DNA of 64,000 nt from Hydractinia symbiolongicarpus (taxonomy: Eukaryota > Cnidaria > Hydrozoa > Anthoathecata > Hydractiniidae), in NCBI RefSeq assembly GCF_029227915.1, contig NC_079889.1, positions 6,512,001 to 6,576,000 of the forward strand, read 5' to 3'. The notes below the pieces were generated by a model. It saw nothing but the letters and a program-made list of their open reading frames with translations. It had not been told where the DNA came from and ran no database searches. How positions within the stretch are numbered: position 1 is the stretch's first letter; each line of letters starts with the position of its first letter. The position numbers and the translations under genes were made by a program. Shown here piece by piece: positions 49,515-63,600 of this stretch.

Positions 49515-52142
49515 CAGTCTAATAAAGGCTTCACACGTAAATCACGTGGTTTCACCTGTCTGCTAAGGTTCCCATTGGACTATTCTTTCCAGTCTCAATT
49601 CGCTACAACGTCCCAAGTCATTTTCATTAGCGCCATGGCCTTACAACACTTTTAACTACGTCCACAGTCCTATAAAGGCTGTAATAAGGCCTTTTGTAGT
49701 CTAATAAAGGCTTCACAATTAAATCACGTGGTTTCACCTGCCTACGCAGGTTACCATTGGACTATTCCTTTCAGTCTCAATGCACTACAACATTCCAAGA
49801 GGTTTTCCGTAGCGCTGTGGCCTGACAACAAGCTTAACTACGTGCACAGTCCTATAAAGGCCGTAATATGGCCTTTTGCAGTCTAATAAAGGCTTCACAC
49901 GTAAATCACGTGGTTTCACCTGCCTGCGAAGGTTACCATTGGACTATTCCTTCCAGTCTCAATGCACTACAACGGTCCAAGAGGTTTTCCTTAGCGCCAT
50001 AGTCTTACAACACTCTTAACTATGTGCACAGTCCTATAGAGGCCGTAATATGGCCTTTTGCAGTCTAATAAAGGCTTCACACGTAAATCAGGTGGTTTCA
50101 CCTGCCTGCGAAGGTTACCATTGGATTATTCCTTCCAGTCTCAATGCGCTACAACGTCCCAAGTCATTTTCATTAGCGACGTCGCCTTAGAACGCTCTTA
50201 ACTACGTGCACAGTCCTATAAAGGCTGTAATATGGCCTTTTGCAGTCTAATAAAGGCCTCACACGTAAATCACGTGGTTCCATCTGCCTGCAAAGGTTAC
50301 CATTGGACTAGTTGTTCCAGTCTCAATGCACTACAACGTTCCAAGTCATTTTCATTAGCGACGTCGCCTTAGAACGCTTTTAACTACGTGCACAGTCCTA
50401 TAAAGGCTGTAATATGTCCTTTTGCAGTCTAATAAAGGCCTCACACGTAAATCACGTGGTTCCATCTGCCTGCAAAGGTTACCATTGGACTAGCTGTTCC
50501 AGTCTCAATGCACTACAACGTTCCAAGAGGTTTTCCTTAGCGCCATGGCCTTACAACAGTCTTAACTACGTGCACAGTCCTATAAAGGCCGTAATATGGC
50601 CTTTTGCAGTCTAATAAAGGCTTCACACGTAAATCACGTGGTTTCACCTGTCTGCGCAGCTTACCATTGGACTAGTCGTTCCAGTCTCAATGCACTACAA
50701 CGTCCCAAGTCATTTTCATTAGCGCTGTTGCCTTAGAACACTCTTAACTACGTTCACAGTCCTATAAAGGCTGTAATATGGCATTTTGCAGTCTAATAAA
50801 GGCCTCACACGTAGATCACGTGGTTCCATCTGCCTGCGCAGGTTACCATTGGACTAGTTGTTCCAGTCTCAATGCGTTACAACGTCCCAAGTCATTTTCA
50901 TTAGCGCTGTGGCCTTAGAACGTTCTTAACTATGTGCACAGTCCTATAAAGACTGTAATATGGCCTTTTGCAGTCTAATAAAGGCCTCACAAATAAATCA
51001 CGTGGTTTCACCTGCCTGCGCAGGTTACCGTTGGACTATTCCTTACAGTCTCAATACACTACAACGTTCCAAGAGGTTTTTCTTGGCGCTGTGGCCTTAC
51101 AACACTCTTAACTACGTGCACAGTCCTATAAAGGCCGTAATATGGCCTTTTACAGTCCAATAAAGGCCGCAGACGTAAATCACACGGTTTCAGCTGCCTG
51201 CGCAGGTTACCATTGGACTAGTTGTTCCAGTCTCAATGCACTACAACGTTCCAAGGGGTTTTCCTTAGCGCCATGGCCTTACAACACTCTTAACTACGTG
51301 CACAGTCCTATAAATGCCGTAATATGGCCTTTTGCAGTCTAATAAAGGCTTCACACGTAAATCACGTGGTTCCATCTGACTTCGCAGGTTACCATTGTAC
51401 TATTTCTTCCAGTCTCAATGCACTACAACGTTCCAAGAGGTTTTCCTTAGCGCCATGGCCTTACAACACTCTTAACTACGTGCACAGTCCTATAGAGGCC
51501 GTAATATGGTCTTTTGCAGTCTAATAAAGGCTTCACACGTAAATCACGTGGTTTCACCTGTCTGCTAAGGTTCCCATTGGACTATTCTTTCCAGTCTCAA
51601 TTCGCTACAACGTCCCAAGTCATTTTCATTAGCGCCATGGCCTTACAACACTTTTAACTACGTCCACAGTCCTATAAAGGCTGTAATAAGGCCTTTTGTA
51701 GTCTAATAAAGGCTTCACAATTAAATCACGTGGTTTCACCTGCCTACGCAGGTTACCATTGGACTATTCCTTTCAGTCTCAATGCACTACAACATTCCAA
51801 GAGGTTTTCCTTAGCGCTGTGGCCTGACAACACGCTTAACTACGTGCACAGTCCTATAAAGGCCGTAATATGGCCTTTTGCAGTCTAATAAAGGCTTCAC
51901 ACGTAAATCACGTGGTTTCACCTGCCTGCGAAGGTTACCATTGGACTATTCCTTCCAGTCTCAATGCACTACAACGGTCCAAGAGGTTTTCCTTAGCGCC
52001 ATAGTCTTACAACACTCTTAACTATGTGCACAGTCCTATAGAGGCCGTAATATGGCCTTTTGCAGTCTAATAAAGGCTTCACACGTAAATCAGGTGGTTT
52101 CACCTGCCTGCGAAGGTTACCATTGGATTATTCCTTCCAGTC
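49515..52142 (+). repeat. 11-mer (2,002-bp) sub-HOR in HOR B copy 1, one full and one partial unit
   Basis: About 49,515-50,140 (with 'tgtctgctaaggttccc', 'taataaggccttttgtag' and 'caacggtccaagagg') recurs at about 51,517-52,142 at an offset of 2,002 bp, exactly eleven monomers. The second unit is cut off by the start of the second 5,815-bp unit. Confidence 0.82.
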
Positions 52143-55100
52143 TCAATGGGCTACAACGTCCCAAGTCATTTTCCTTAGTGCCATGGCCTTACAACACTCT
52201 TAACTACGTCACAGTCCAATAAAGGCCGTAATATGGCCTTTTGCAGTCCAATAAAGGCCGCAGACGTAAATCACGCGGTTTCATCTGCCTGCGCAGGTTA
52301 CCATTGTACTATTCCTTCAAATGTCAATGCTCTACAACGTCCCAAGTCATCTTAATTAGCGCTGTTGACTTAGAACGCGCTTAACTACGTGCACAGTCCT
52401 ATAAAGGCTGTAATATGGCCTTCTGCAGTCTAATAGAGGCCTCACACGTAATTCAGGTGGTTCCATCTGCCTGCGCAGCTTACCATTGGACTATTCCTTC
52501 CAGTCTCAATGCGCTACAACGTTCCAAGTGGTTCTCCTTATCGCTGTGGCCTTAGAACACTCTTAACTACGTGCACAGTCCATTAAAGGCTGTAACATGG
52601 CCTTTTGCAGTCTAATAAAGGCTTCACACGTAAATCACGTGGTTTCATCTGCCTGCGCAGGTTACCATTGGACTAGTTGTTCCAGTCTCAATGCTCTACA
52701 ACGTCCCAAGTCATTTTCATTAGCGCTGTTGACTTAGAACGCGCTTAACTACGTGCACAGTCCTATAAAGGCTGTAATATGGCCTTCTGCAGTCTAATAA
52801 AGGCCTCACAATTAAATCACGTGGTTTCACCTGCCTGCGCAGGTTACCGTTGGACTATTCCTTACAGTCTCAATGCACTACAACGTTCCAACAGGTTTTC
52901 CTTGGCGCTGTGGCCTTACAACACTCTTAACTACGTGCACAGTCCTATAAAGGCCGCAATATGGCCTTTTGCAGTCCAACAAAGGCCGCAGACGTAAATC
53001 ACACGGTTTCAGCTGCCTGCGCAGGTTACCATTGGACTAGTTGTTCCAGTCTCAATGCACTACAACGTTCCAAGGGGTTTTCCTTAGCGCCGTCGACTTA
53101 GAACGCGCTTAACTACGTGCACAGTCCTATAAAGGCTGTAATATGGCCTTTTGCAGTCTAATAAAGGCCTCACACGTAGATCACGTGGTTTCATCTGCCT
53201 GTGCAGGTTACCATTGTACTATTTCTTCCAGTCTTAATGCGCTACAACGTCCCAAGTGGTTCTCCTTATCGCTGTGGCCTTAGAACGCTCTTAACTATGT
53301 GCACAGTCCTATAAAGACTGTAATATGGCCTTTTGCAGTCTAATAAAGGCCTCACAATTAAATCACGTGGTTTCACCTGCCTGCGCAGGTTACCGTTGGA
53401 CTATTCCTTACAGTCTCAATGCACTACAACGTTCCAACAGGTTTTCCTTGGCGCTGTGGCCTTACAACACTCTTAACTACGTGCACAGTCCTATAAAGGC
53501 CGCAATATGGCCTTTTGCAGTCCAACAAAGGCCGCAGACGTAAATCACACGGTTTCAGCTGCCTGCGCAGGTTACCATTGGACTAGTTGTTCCAGTCTCA
53601 ATGCACTACAACGTTCCAAGGGGTTTTCCTTAGCGCCTTCGACTTAGAACGCGCTTAACTACGTGCACAGTCCTATAAAGGCTGTAATATGGCCTTTTGC
53701 AGTCTAATAAAGGCCTCACACGTAGATCACGTGGTTTCATCTGCCTGTGCAGGTTACCATTGTACTATTTCTTCAAATGTCAATGCACTACAACGTTCCA
53801 AGAGGTTTTCCTTGGCGCTGTGGCCTTACAACACTCTTAACTACGTGCACAGTCCATCAAAGGCTGCCTTTTGCAGTCTAATAAAGGCTTCACAAATAAA
53901 TCACGTGGTTTCACCTGCCTGCGCAGGTTACCGTTGGACTATTCCTTACAGTCTCAATGCACTACAACGTTCCAAGAGGTTTTCCTTGGCGCTGTGGCCT
54001 TACAACACTCTTAACTACGTGCACAGTCCTATAAATGCCGTAATATGGCCTTTTGCAGTCCAAAAAAGGCCTCACACGTAGATCACGTGGTTCCATCTGC
54101 CTGCGCAGGTTACCATTGGACTAGTTGTTTCAGTCTCAATGCGTTACAACGTCCCAAGTCATTTTCATTAGCGCTGTGGCCTTAGAACGTTCTTAACTAT
54201 GTGCACAGTCCTATAAAGACTGTAATATGGCCTTTTGCAGTCTAATAAAGGCCTCACAATTAAATCACGTGGTTTCACCTGCCTGCACAGGTTACCGTTG
54301 GACTATTCCTTACAGTCTCAATGCACTACAACGTTCCAAGAGGTTTTTCTTGGCGCTGTGGCCTTACAACACTCTTAACTACGTGCACAGTCCTATAAAG
54401 GCCGTAATATGGCCTTTTACAGTCCAATAAAGGCCGCAGACGTAAATCACACGGTTTCAGCTGCCTGCACAGGTTACCATTGGACTAGTTGTTCCAGTCT
54501 CAATGCACTACAACGTTCCAAGGGGTTTTCCTTAGCGCCATGGCCTTACAACACTCTTAACTACGTGCACAGTCCTATAAATGCCGTAATATGGCCTTTT
54601 GCAGTCTAATAAAGGCTTCACACGTAAATCACGTGGTTCCATCTGACTTCGCAGGTTACCATTGTACTATTTCTTCCAGTCTCAATGCACTACGACGTTC
54701 CAAGAGGTTTTCCTTAGCGCCATGGCCTTACAACACTCTTAACTACGTGCACAGTCCATTAAAGGCTGTAACATGGCCTTTTGCAGTCTAATAAAGGCTT
54801 CACACGTAAATCACGTGGTTTCTCCTGCCTGCGCAGGTTACCATTGGACTAGTTGTTCCAGTCTCAATGCGTTACAACGTCCCAAGTCATTTTCAATAGC
54901 GACGTCGCCTTAGAACGCTCTTAACTACGTGCACAGTCCTATAAAGGCTGTAATATGGCCTTTTGCAGTCTAATAAAGGCCTCACACGTAAATCACGTGG
55001 TTCCATCTGCCTGCAAAGGTTACCATTGGACTATTCCTTTCAGTCTCAATGCACTACAACGTTCCAAGAGGTTTTTCTTAGCGCCATGGCCTTACAACAC

Positions 55101-57951
55101 TCTTAACTACGCTCACAGTCCTATAAAGGCTTTAATATAGCATTTTGCAGTCTAATAAAGGCCTCACACGTAGATCAGGTGGTTCTATCTGCCTGCGCAG
55201 GTTACCATTGGACTAGTTGTTCCAGTCTCAATGCGCTACAACGTCCCAAGTCATTTTCATTAGCGCCATCGCCTTAGAACGCTCTTAACTACGTGCACAG
55301 TCCTATAAAGGCTGTATTATGGCCTTTCGCAGTCTAATAAAGGCTTCACACGTAAATCACGTGGTTTCACCTGTCTGCTAAGGTTCCCATTGGACTATTC
55401 TTTCCAGTCTCAATTCGCTACAACGTCCCAAGTCATTTTCATTAGCGCCATGGCCTTACAACACTTTTAACTACGTCCACAGTCCTATAAAGGCTGTAAT
55501 AAGGCCTTTTGTAGTCTAATAAAGGCTTCACAATTAAATCACGTGGTTTCACCTGCCTACGCAGGTTACCATTGGACTATTCCTTTCAGTCTCAATGCAC
55601 TACAACATTCCAAGAGGTTTTCCGTAGCGCTGTGGCCTGACAACACGCTTAACTACGTGCACAGTCCTATAAAGGCCGTAATATGGCCTTTTGCAGTCTA
55701 ATAAAGGCTTCACACGTAAATCACGTGGTTTCACCTGCCTGCGAAGGTTACCATTGGACTATTCCTTCCAGTCTCAATGCACTACAACGGTCCAAGAGGT
55801 TTTCCTTAGCGCCATAGTCTTACAACACTCTTAACTATGTGCACAGTCCTATAGAGGCCGTAATATGGCCTTTTGCAGTCTAATAAAGGCTTCACACGTA
55901 AATCAGGTGGTTTCACCTGCCTGCGAAGGTTACCATTGGATTATTCCTTCCAGTCTCAATGCGCTACAACGTCCCAAGTCATTTTCATTAGCGACGTCGC
56001 CTTAGAACGCTCTTAACTACGTGCACAGTCCTATAAAGGCTGTAATATGGCCTTTTGCAGTCTAATAAAGGCCTCACACGTAAATCACGTGGTTCCATCT
56101 GCCTGCAAAGGTTACCATTGGACTAGTTGTTCCAGTCTCAATGCACTACAACGTTCCAAGTCATTTTCATTAGCGACGTCGCCTTAGAACGCTTTTAACT
56201 ACGTGCACAGTCCTATAAAGGCTGTAATATGTCCTTTTGCAGTCTAATAAAGGCCTCACACGTAAATCACGTGGTTCCATCTGCCTGCAAAGGTTACCAT
56301 TGGACTAGCTGTTCCAGTCTCAATGCACTACAACGTTCCAAGAGGTTTTCCTTAGCGCCATGGCCTTACAACAGTCTTAACTACGTGCACAGTCCTATAA
56401 AGGCCGTAATATGGCCTTTTGCAGTCTAATAAAGGCTTCACACGTAAATCACGTGGTTTCACCTGTCTGCGCAGCTTACCATTGGACTAGTCGTTCCAGT
56501 CTCAATGCACTACAACGTCCCAAGTCATTTTCATTAGCGCTGTTGCCTTAGAACACTCTTAACCACGTTCACAGTCCTATAAAGGCTGTAATATGGCATT
56601 TTGCAGTCTAATAAAGGCCTCACACGTAGATCACGTGGTTCCATCTGCCTGCGCAGGTTACCATTGGACTAGTTGTTCCAGTCTCAATGCGTTACAACGT
56701 CCCAAGTCATTTTCATTAGCGCTGTGGCCTTAGAACGTTCTTAACTATGTGCACAGTCCTATAAAGACTGTAATATGGCCTTTTGCAGTCTAATAAAGGC
56801 CTCACAAATAAATCACGTGGTTTCACCTGCCTGCGCAGGTTACCGTTGGACTATTCCTTACAGTCTCAATACACTACAACGTTCCAAGAGGTTTTTCTTG
56901 GCGCTGTGGCCTTACAACACTCTTAACTACGTGCACAGTCCTATAAAGGCCGTAATATGGCCTTTTACAGTCCAATAAAGGCCGCAGACGTAAATCACAC
57001 GGTTTCAGCTGCCTGCGCAGGTTACCATTGGACTAGTTGTTCCAGTCTCAATGCACTACAACGTTCCAAGGGGTTTTCCTTAGCGCCATGGCCTTACAAC
57101 ACTCTTAACTACGTGCACAGTCCTATAAATGCCGTAATATGGCCTTTTGCAGTCTAATAAAGGCTTCACACGTAAATCACGTGGTTCCATCTGACTTCGC
57201 AGGTTACCATTGTACTATTTCTTCCAGTCTCAATGCACTACAACGTTCCAAGAGGTTTTCCTTAGCGCCATGGCCTTACAACACTCTTAACTACGTGCAC
57301 AGTCCTATAGAGGCCGTAATATGGTCTTTTGCAGTCTAATAAAGGCTTCACACGTAAATCACGTGGTTTCACCTGTCTGCTAAGGTTCCCATTGGACTAT
57401 TCTTTCCAGTCTCAATTCGCTACAACGTCCCAAGTCATTTTCATTAGCGCCATGGCCTTACAACACTTTTAACTACGTCCACAGTCCTATAAAGGCTGTA
57501 ATAAGGCCTTTTGTAGTCTAATAAAGGCTTCACAATTGAATCACGTGGTTTCACCTGCCTACGCAGGTTACCATTGGACTATTCCTTTCAGTCTCAATGC
57601 ACTACAACATTCCAAGAGGTTTTCCTTAGCGCTGTGGCCTGACAACACGCTTAACTACGTGCACAGTCCTATAAAGGCCGTAATATGGCCTTTTGCAGTC
57701 TAATAAAGGCTTCACACGTAAATCACGTGGTTTCACCTGCCTGCGAAGGTTACCATTGGACTATTCCTTCCAGTCTCAATGCACTACAACGGTCCAAGAG
57801 GTTTTCCTTAGCGCCATAGTCTTACAACACTCTTAACTATGTGCACAGTCCTATAGAGGCCGTAATATGGCCTTTTGCAGTCTAATAAAGGCTTCACACG
57901 TAAATCAGGTGGTTTCACCTGCCTGCGAAGGTTACCATTGGATTATTCCTT
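52137..57951 (+). repeat. HOR family B, 5,815-bp unit, copy 2
   Basis: All diagnostic monomers of copy 1 recur: 46,964/52,779, 47,510/53,325, 47,874/53,689, 48,412/54,227, 50,414/56,229 and 51,324/57,139, each 5,815 bp apart. After about 57,951 the sequence does not return to 'tctcaatgggctac' but continues as the 11-mer, so the third unit is of a different kind. Confidence 0.9.
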
Positions 57952-58690
57952 CCAGTCTCAATGCGCTACAACGTCCCAAGTCATTTTCATTAGCGACGTC
58001 GCCTTAGAACGCTCTTAACTACGTGCACAGTCCTATAAAGGCTGTAATATGGCCTTTTGCAGTCTAATAAAGGCCTCACACGTAAATCACGTGGTTCCAT
58101 CTGCCTGCAAAGGTTACCATTGGACTAGTTGTTCCAGTCTCAATGCACTACAACGTTCCAAGTCATTTTCATTAGCGACGTCGCCTTAGAACGCTTTTAA
58201 CTACGTGCACAGTCCTATAAAGGCTGTAATATGTCCTTTTGCAGTCTAATAAAGGCCTCACACGTAAATCACGTGGTTCCATCTGCCTGCAAAGGTTACC
58301 ATTGGACTAGCTGTTCCAGTCTCAATGCACTACAACGTTCCAAGAGGTTTTCCTTAGCGCCATGGCCTTACAACAGTCTTAACTACGTGCACAGTCCTAT
58401 AAAGGCCGTAATATGGCCTTTTGCAGTCTAATAAAGGCTTCACACGTAAATCACGTGGTTTCACCTGTCTGCGCAGCTTACCATTGGACTAGTCGTTCCA
58501 GTCTCAATGCACTACAACGTCCCAAGTCATTTTCATTAGCGCTGTTGCCTTAGAACACTCTTAACTACGTTCACAGTCCTATAAAGGCTGTAATATGGCA
58601 TTTTGCAGTCTAATAAAGGCCTCACACGTAGATCACGTGGTTCCATCTGCCTGCGCAGGTTACCATTGGACTAGTTGTTCCAGTCTCAAT
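55330..58690 (+). repeat. 11-mer (2,002-bp) sub-HOR in and beyond HOR B copy 2
   Basis: Here the 11-mer is followed by a longer second unit: 56,229/58,231 and 56,411/58,413 are 2,002 bp apart, and similarity persists to about 58,690. There 'tctcaatgcgttacaacgtc' (first unit) faces 'tctcaatgcactacaacgtt' (second unit). The second unit therefore extends about 1.4 kb, compared with about 0.63 kb in HOR B copy 1. Confidence 0.82.
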
Positions 58691-60629
58691 GCACTACAAC
58701 GTTCCAAGAGGTTTTCCTTAGCGCCATGGCCTTACAAAACTCTTAACTACGTGCACAGTCCTATAAAGGCCGTAATATGGCCTTTTGCAGTCTAATAAAG
58801 GCTTCACACGTAAATCACGTGGTTTCACCTGCCTGCGCAGCTTACCATTGGACTATTTCTTCCAGTCTCAATGCGCTACAACGTCCCAAGTCATTTTCAT
58901 TAGCGACGTCGCCTTAGAACGCTCTTAACTACGTGCACAGTCCTATAAAGGCTGTAATATGGCCTTTTGCAGTCTAATAAAGGCTTCACAATTATATCAC
59001 GTGGTTTCACCTGCCTACGCAGGTTACCATTGGACTATTCCTTTCAGTCTCAATGCACTACAACGTTCCAAGAGGTTTTTCTTAGCGCTGTGGCCTGACA
59101 ACACTCTTAACTACGTTCACAGTCCTATACAGGCTGTAATATGGCCTTTTGCAGTCTAATAAAGGCCTCACACGTAAATCACGTGGTTCCATCTGGCTGC
59201 AAATGTTACCATTGGACTATTCCTTCCAGTCTCTATGCGCTACAACGTTCCAAGTGGTTCTCTTTAGCGCTGTGGCCTTAGAACACTTTTAACTACGTGC
59301 ACAGTGCATTAAAGGCTGTAATATGGCCTTTTGCAGTCTAATAAAGGCTTCACACGTAAATCACGTTGTTTCACCTGCCTGCGCAGAATACCATTGAACT
59401 AGTTGTTTCAGTCTCAATGCGCTACAACGTCCCAAGTCATTTTCATTAGCGCCATGGCCTTACAACACTCTTAACTACGTTCACAGTCCAATAAAGGCTG
59501 CAATATAGCATTTTGCAGTCTAATAAAGGCCTCACACGTAGATCAGGTGGTTCTATCTGCCTGCGCAGGTTACCATTGGACTAGTTGTTCCAGTCTCAAT
59601 GCGCTACAACGTCTCAAGTCATTTTCATTAGCGCCATCGCCTTAGAACGCTCTTAACTACGTGCACAGTCCTATAAAGGCTGTATTATGGCCTTTCGCAG
59701 TCTAATAAAGGCCTCCCACGTAGGTGACGTGGTTCCATCTGCCTGCGCAGGTTACCATTGGACTAGTTGTTTCAATCTCAATGCGCTACAACGTCCCAAG
59801 TCATTTTCATTAGCGCCGTCGACTTAGAACGCGCTTAACTACGTGCACAGTCCTATAAAGGCTGTAATATGGCCTTTTGCAGTCTAATAAAGGCCTCACA
59901 CGTAGATCACGTGGTTCCATCTGCCTGCGCAGGTTACCATTGTACTATTTCTTTCAGTCTCAATGCACTACAACGTTCCAAGAGGTTTTCCTTAGCGCCA
60001 TGGTGTTACAACACTCTTAACTACGTGCACAGTCCTATAAAGGCCGAAATATGGCCTTTTGCAGTCTAATAAAGGCCTCACACGTAAATCACGTGGTTCC
60101 ATCTGCCTGCAAAGGTTACCATTGGACTATTCCTTCCAGTCTCAATGCGCTACAACGTCCCAAGCGGTTCTCCTTAGCGCTGTGGCCTTAGAACACTCTT
60201 AACTACGTGCACAGTCCATCAAAGGCTGCCTTTTGCAGTCTAATAAAGGCTTCACAAATAAATCACGTGGTTTCACCTGCCTGCGCAGGTTACCGTTGGA
60301 CTATTCCTTACAGTCTCAATGCACTACAACGTTCCAAGAGGTTTTCCTTGGCGCTGTGGCCTTACAACACTCTTAACTACGTGCACAGTCCTATAAATGC
60401 CGTAATATGGCCTTTTGCAGTCCAAAAAAGGCCTCACACGTAGATCACGTGGTTCCATCTGCCTGCGCAGATTACCATTGGACTAGTTGTTCCAGTCTCA
60501 ATGCTCTACAACGTCCTAAGTCATTTTCACTAGCGCCGTCGACTTAGAACGCTCTTAACTACGTGCACAGTCCTATAAAGGCTGTAATATGGCCTTTTGC
60601 AGTCTAATAAAGGCCTCACAATTAAATCA
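56816..60629 (+). repeat. HOR family B, 3,814-bp (21-mer minus 8) unit, copy 1
   Basis: From about 56,816 the sequence matches about 60,630 onward at an offset of 3,814 bp (56,957/60,771, 57,139/60,953, 58,231/62,045, 58,595/62,409, 59,869/63,683). It overlaps the end of the 5,815-bp unit. It carries its own 8-bp-deleted boundary near 60,225, which accounts for 21 x 182 minus 8. Marker units are 'catctggctgcaaatg' (about 59,190) and 'cctcccacgtaggtgacg' (59,708). Confidence 0.9.
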
Positions 60630-63600
60630 CGTGGTTTCACCTGCCTGCGCAGGTTACCGTTGGACTATTCCTTACAGTCTCAATACACTACAACGTTCCA
60701 AGAGGTTTTTCTTGGCGCTGTGGCCTTACAACACTCTTAACTACGTGCACAGTCCTATAAAGGCCGTAATATGGCCTTTTACAGTCCAATAAAGGCCGCA
60801 GACGTAAATCACACGGTTTCAGCTGCCTGCGCAGGTTACCATTGGACTAGTTGTTCCAGTCTCAATGCACTACAACGTTCCAAGGGGTTTTCCTTAGCGC
60901 CATGGCCTTACAACACTCTTAACTACGTGCACAGTCCTATAAATGCCGTAATATGGCCTTTTGCAGTCTAATAAAGGCTTCACACGTAAATCACGTGGTT
61001 CCATCTGACTTCGCAGGTTACCATTGTACTATTTCTTCCAGTCTCAATGCACTACAACGTTCCAAGAGGTTTTCCTTAGCGCCATGGCCTTACAACACTC
61101 TTAACTACGTGCACAGTCCTATAGAGGCCGTAATATGGTCTTTTGCAGTCTAATAAAGGCTTCACACGTAAATCACGTGGTTTCACCTGTCTGCTAAGGT
61201 TCCCATTGGACTATTCTTTCCAGTCTCAATTCGCTACAACGTCCCAAGTCATTTTCATTAGCGCCATGGCCTTACAACACTTTTAACTACGTCCACAGTC
61301 CTATAAAGGCTGTAATAAGGCCTTTTGTAGTCTAATAAAGGCTTCACAATTGAATCACGTGGTTTCACCTGCCTACGCAGGTTACCATTGGACTATTCCT
61401 TTCAGTCTCAATGCACTACAACATTCCAAGAGGTTTTCCTTAGCGCTGTGGCCTGACAACACGCTTAACTACGTGCACAGTCCTATAAAGGCCGTAATAT
61501 GGCCTTTTGCAGTCTAATAAAGGCTTCACACGTAAATCACGTGGTTTCACCTGCCTGCGAAGGTTACCATTGGACTATTCCTTCCAGTCTCAATGCACTA
61601 CAACGGTCCAAGAGGTTTTCCTTAGCGCCATAGTCTTACAACACTCTTAACTATGTGCACAGTCCTATAGAGGCCGTAATATGGCCTTTTGCAGTCTAAT
61701 AAAGGCTTCACACGTAAATCAGGTGGTTTCACCTGCCTGCGAAGGTTACCATTGGATTATTCCTTCCAGTCTCAATGCGCTACAACGTCCCAAGTCATTT
61801 TCATTAGCGACGTCGCCTTAGAACGCTCTTAACTACGTGCACAGTCCTATAAAGGCTGTAATATGGCCTTTTGCAGTCTAATAAAGGCCTCACACGTAAA
61901 TCACGTGGTTCCATCTGCCTGCAAAGGTTACCATTGGACTAGTTGTTCCAGTCTCAATGCACTACAACGTTCCAAGTCATTTTCATTAGCGACGTCGCCT
62001 TAGAACGCTTTTAACTACGTGCACAGTCCTATAAAGGCTGTAATATGTCCTTTTGCAGTCTAATAAAGGCCTCACACGTAAATCACGTGGTTCCATCTGC
62101 CTGCAAAGGTTACCATTGGACTAGCTGTTCCAGTCTCAATGCACTACAACGTTCCAAGAGGTTTTCCTTAGCGCCATGGCCTTACAACAGTCTTAACTAC
62201 GTGCACAGTCCTATAAAGGCCGTAATATGGCCTTTTGCAGTCTAATAAAGGCTTCACACGTAAATCACGTGGTTTCACCTGTCTGCGCAGCTTACCATTG
62301 GACTAGTCGTTCCAGTCTCAATGCACTACAACGTCCCAAGTCATTTTCATTAGCGCTGTTGCCTTAGAACACTCTTAACTACGTTCACAGTCCTATAAAG
62401 GCTGTAATATGGCATTTTGCAGTCTAATAAAGGCCTCACACGTAGATCACGTGGTTCCATCTGCCTGCGCAGGTTACCATTGGACTAGTTGTTCCAGTCT
62501 CAATGCACTACAACGTTCCAAGAGGTTTTCCTTAGCGCCATGGCCTTACAAAACTCTTAACTACGTGCACAGTCCTATAAAGGCCGTAATATGGCCTTTT
62601 GCAGTCTAATAAAGGCTTCACACGTAAATCACGTGGTTTCACCTGCCTGCGCAGCTTACCATTGGACTATTTCTTCCAGTCTCAATGCGCTACAACGTCC
62701 CAAGTCATTTTCATTAGCGACGTCGCCTTAGAACGCTCTTAACTACGTGCACAGTCCTATAAAGGCTGTAATATGGCCTTTTGCAGTCTAATAAAGGCTT
62801 CACAATTATATCACGTGGTTTCACCTGCCTACGCAGGTTACCATTGGACTATTCCTTTCAGTCTCAATGCACTACAACGTTCCAAGAGGTTTTTCTTAGC
62901 GCTGTGGCCTGACAACACTCTTAACTACGTTCACAGTCCTATACAGGCTGTAATATGGCCTTTTGCAGTCTAATAAAGGCCTCACACGTAAATCACGTGG
63001 TTCCATCTGGCTGCAAATGTTACCATTGGACTATTCCTTCCAGTCTCTATGCGCTACAACGTTCCAAGTGGTTCTCTTTAGCGCTGTGGCCTTAGAACAC
63101 TTTTAACTACGTGCACAGTGCATTAAAGGCTGTAATATGGCCTTTTGCAGTCTAATAAAGGCTTCACACGTAAATCACGTTGTTTCACCTGCCTGCGCAG
63201 AATACCATTGAACTAGTTGTTTCAGTCTCAATGCGCTACAACGTCCCAAGTCATTTTCATTAGCGCCATGGCCTTACAACACTCTTAACTACGTTCACAG
63301 TCCTATAAAGGCTGCAATATAGCATTTTGCAGTCTAATAAAGGCCTCACACGTAGATCAGGTGGTTCTATCTGCCTGCGCAGGTTACCATTGGACTAGTT
63401 GTTCCAGTCTCAATGCGCTACAACGTCTCAAGTCATTTTCATTAGCGCCATCGCCTTAGAACGCTCTTAACTACGTGCACAGTCCTATAAAGGCTGTATT
63501 ATGGCCTTTCGCAGTCTAATAAAGGCCTCCCACGTAGGTGACGTGGTTCCATCTGCCTGCGCAGGTTACCATTGGACTAGTTGTTTCAATCTCAATGCGC

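Larger units (their letters stand above)
46322..52136 (+). repeat. HOR family B, 5,815-bp unit, copy 1 (32 monomers)
   Basis: Starting at the rare 'tctcaatgggctac' (46,327), the sequence matches 52,142 onward at an offset of 5,815 bp (32 x 182 minus 9). The nine missing bases are a 1-bp deletion near 46,394 and an 8-bp deletion at 48,050, both repeated in copy 2. I saw only a few substitutions between the copies, for example 'ggttactattgg' versus 'ggttaccattgg' near 48,297 and 'caacaagctt' versus 'caacacgctt' near 49,826. The duplication is probably recent. Confidence 0.9.
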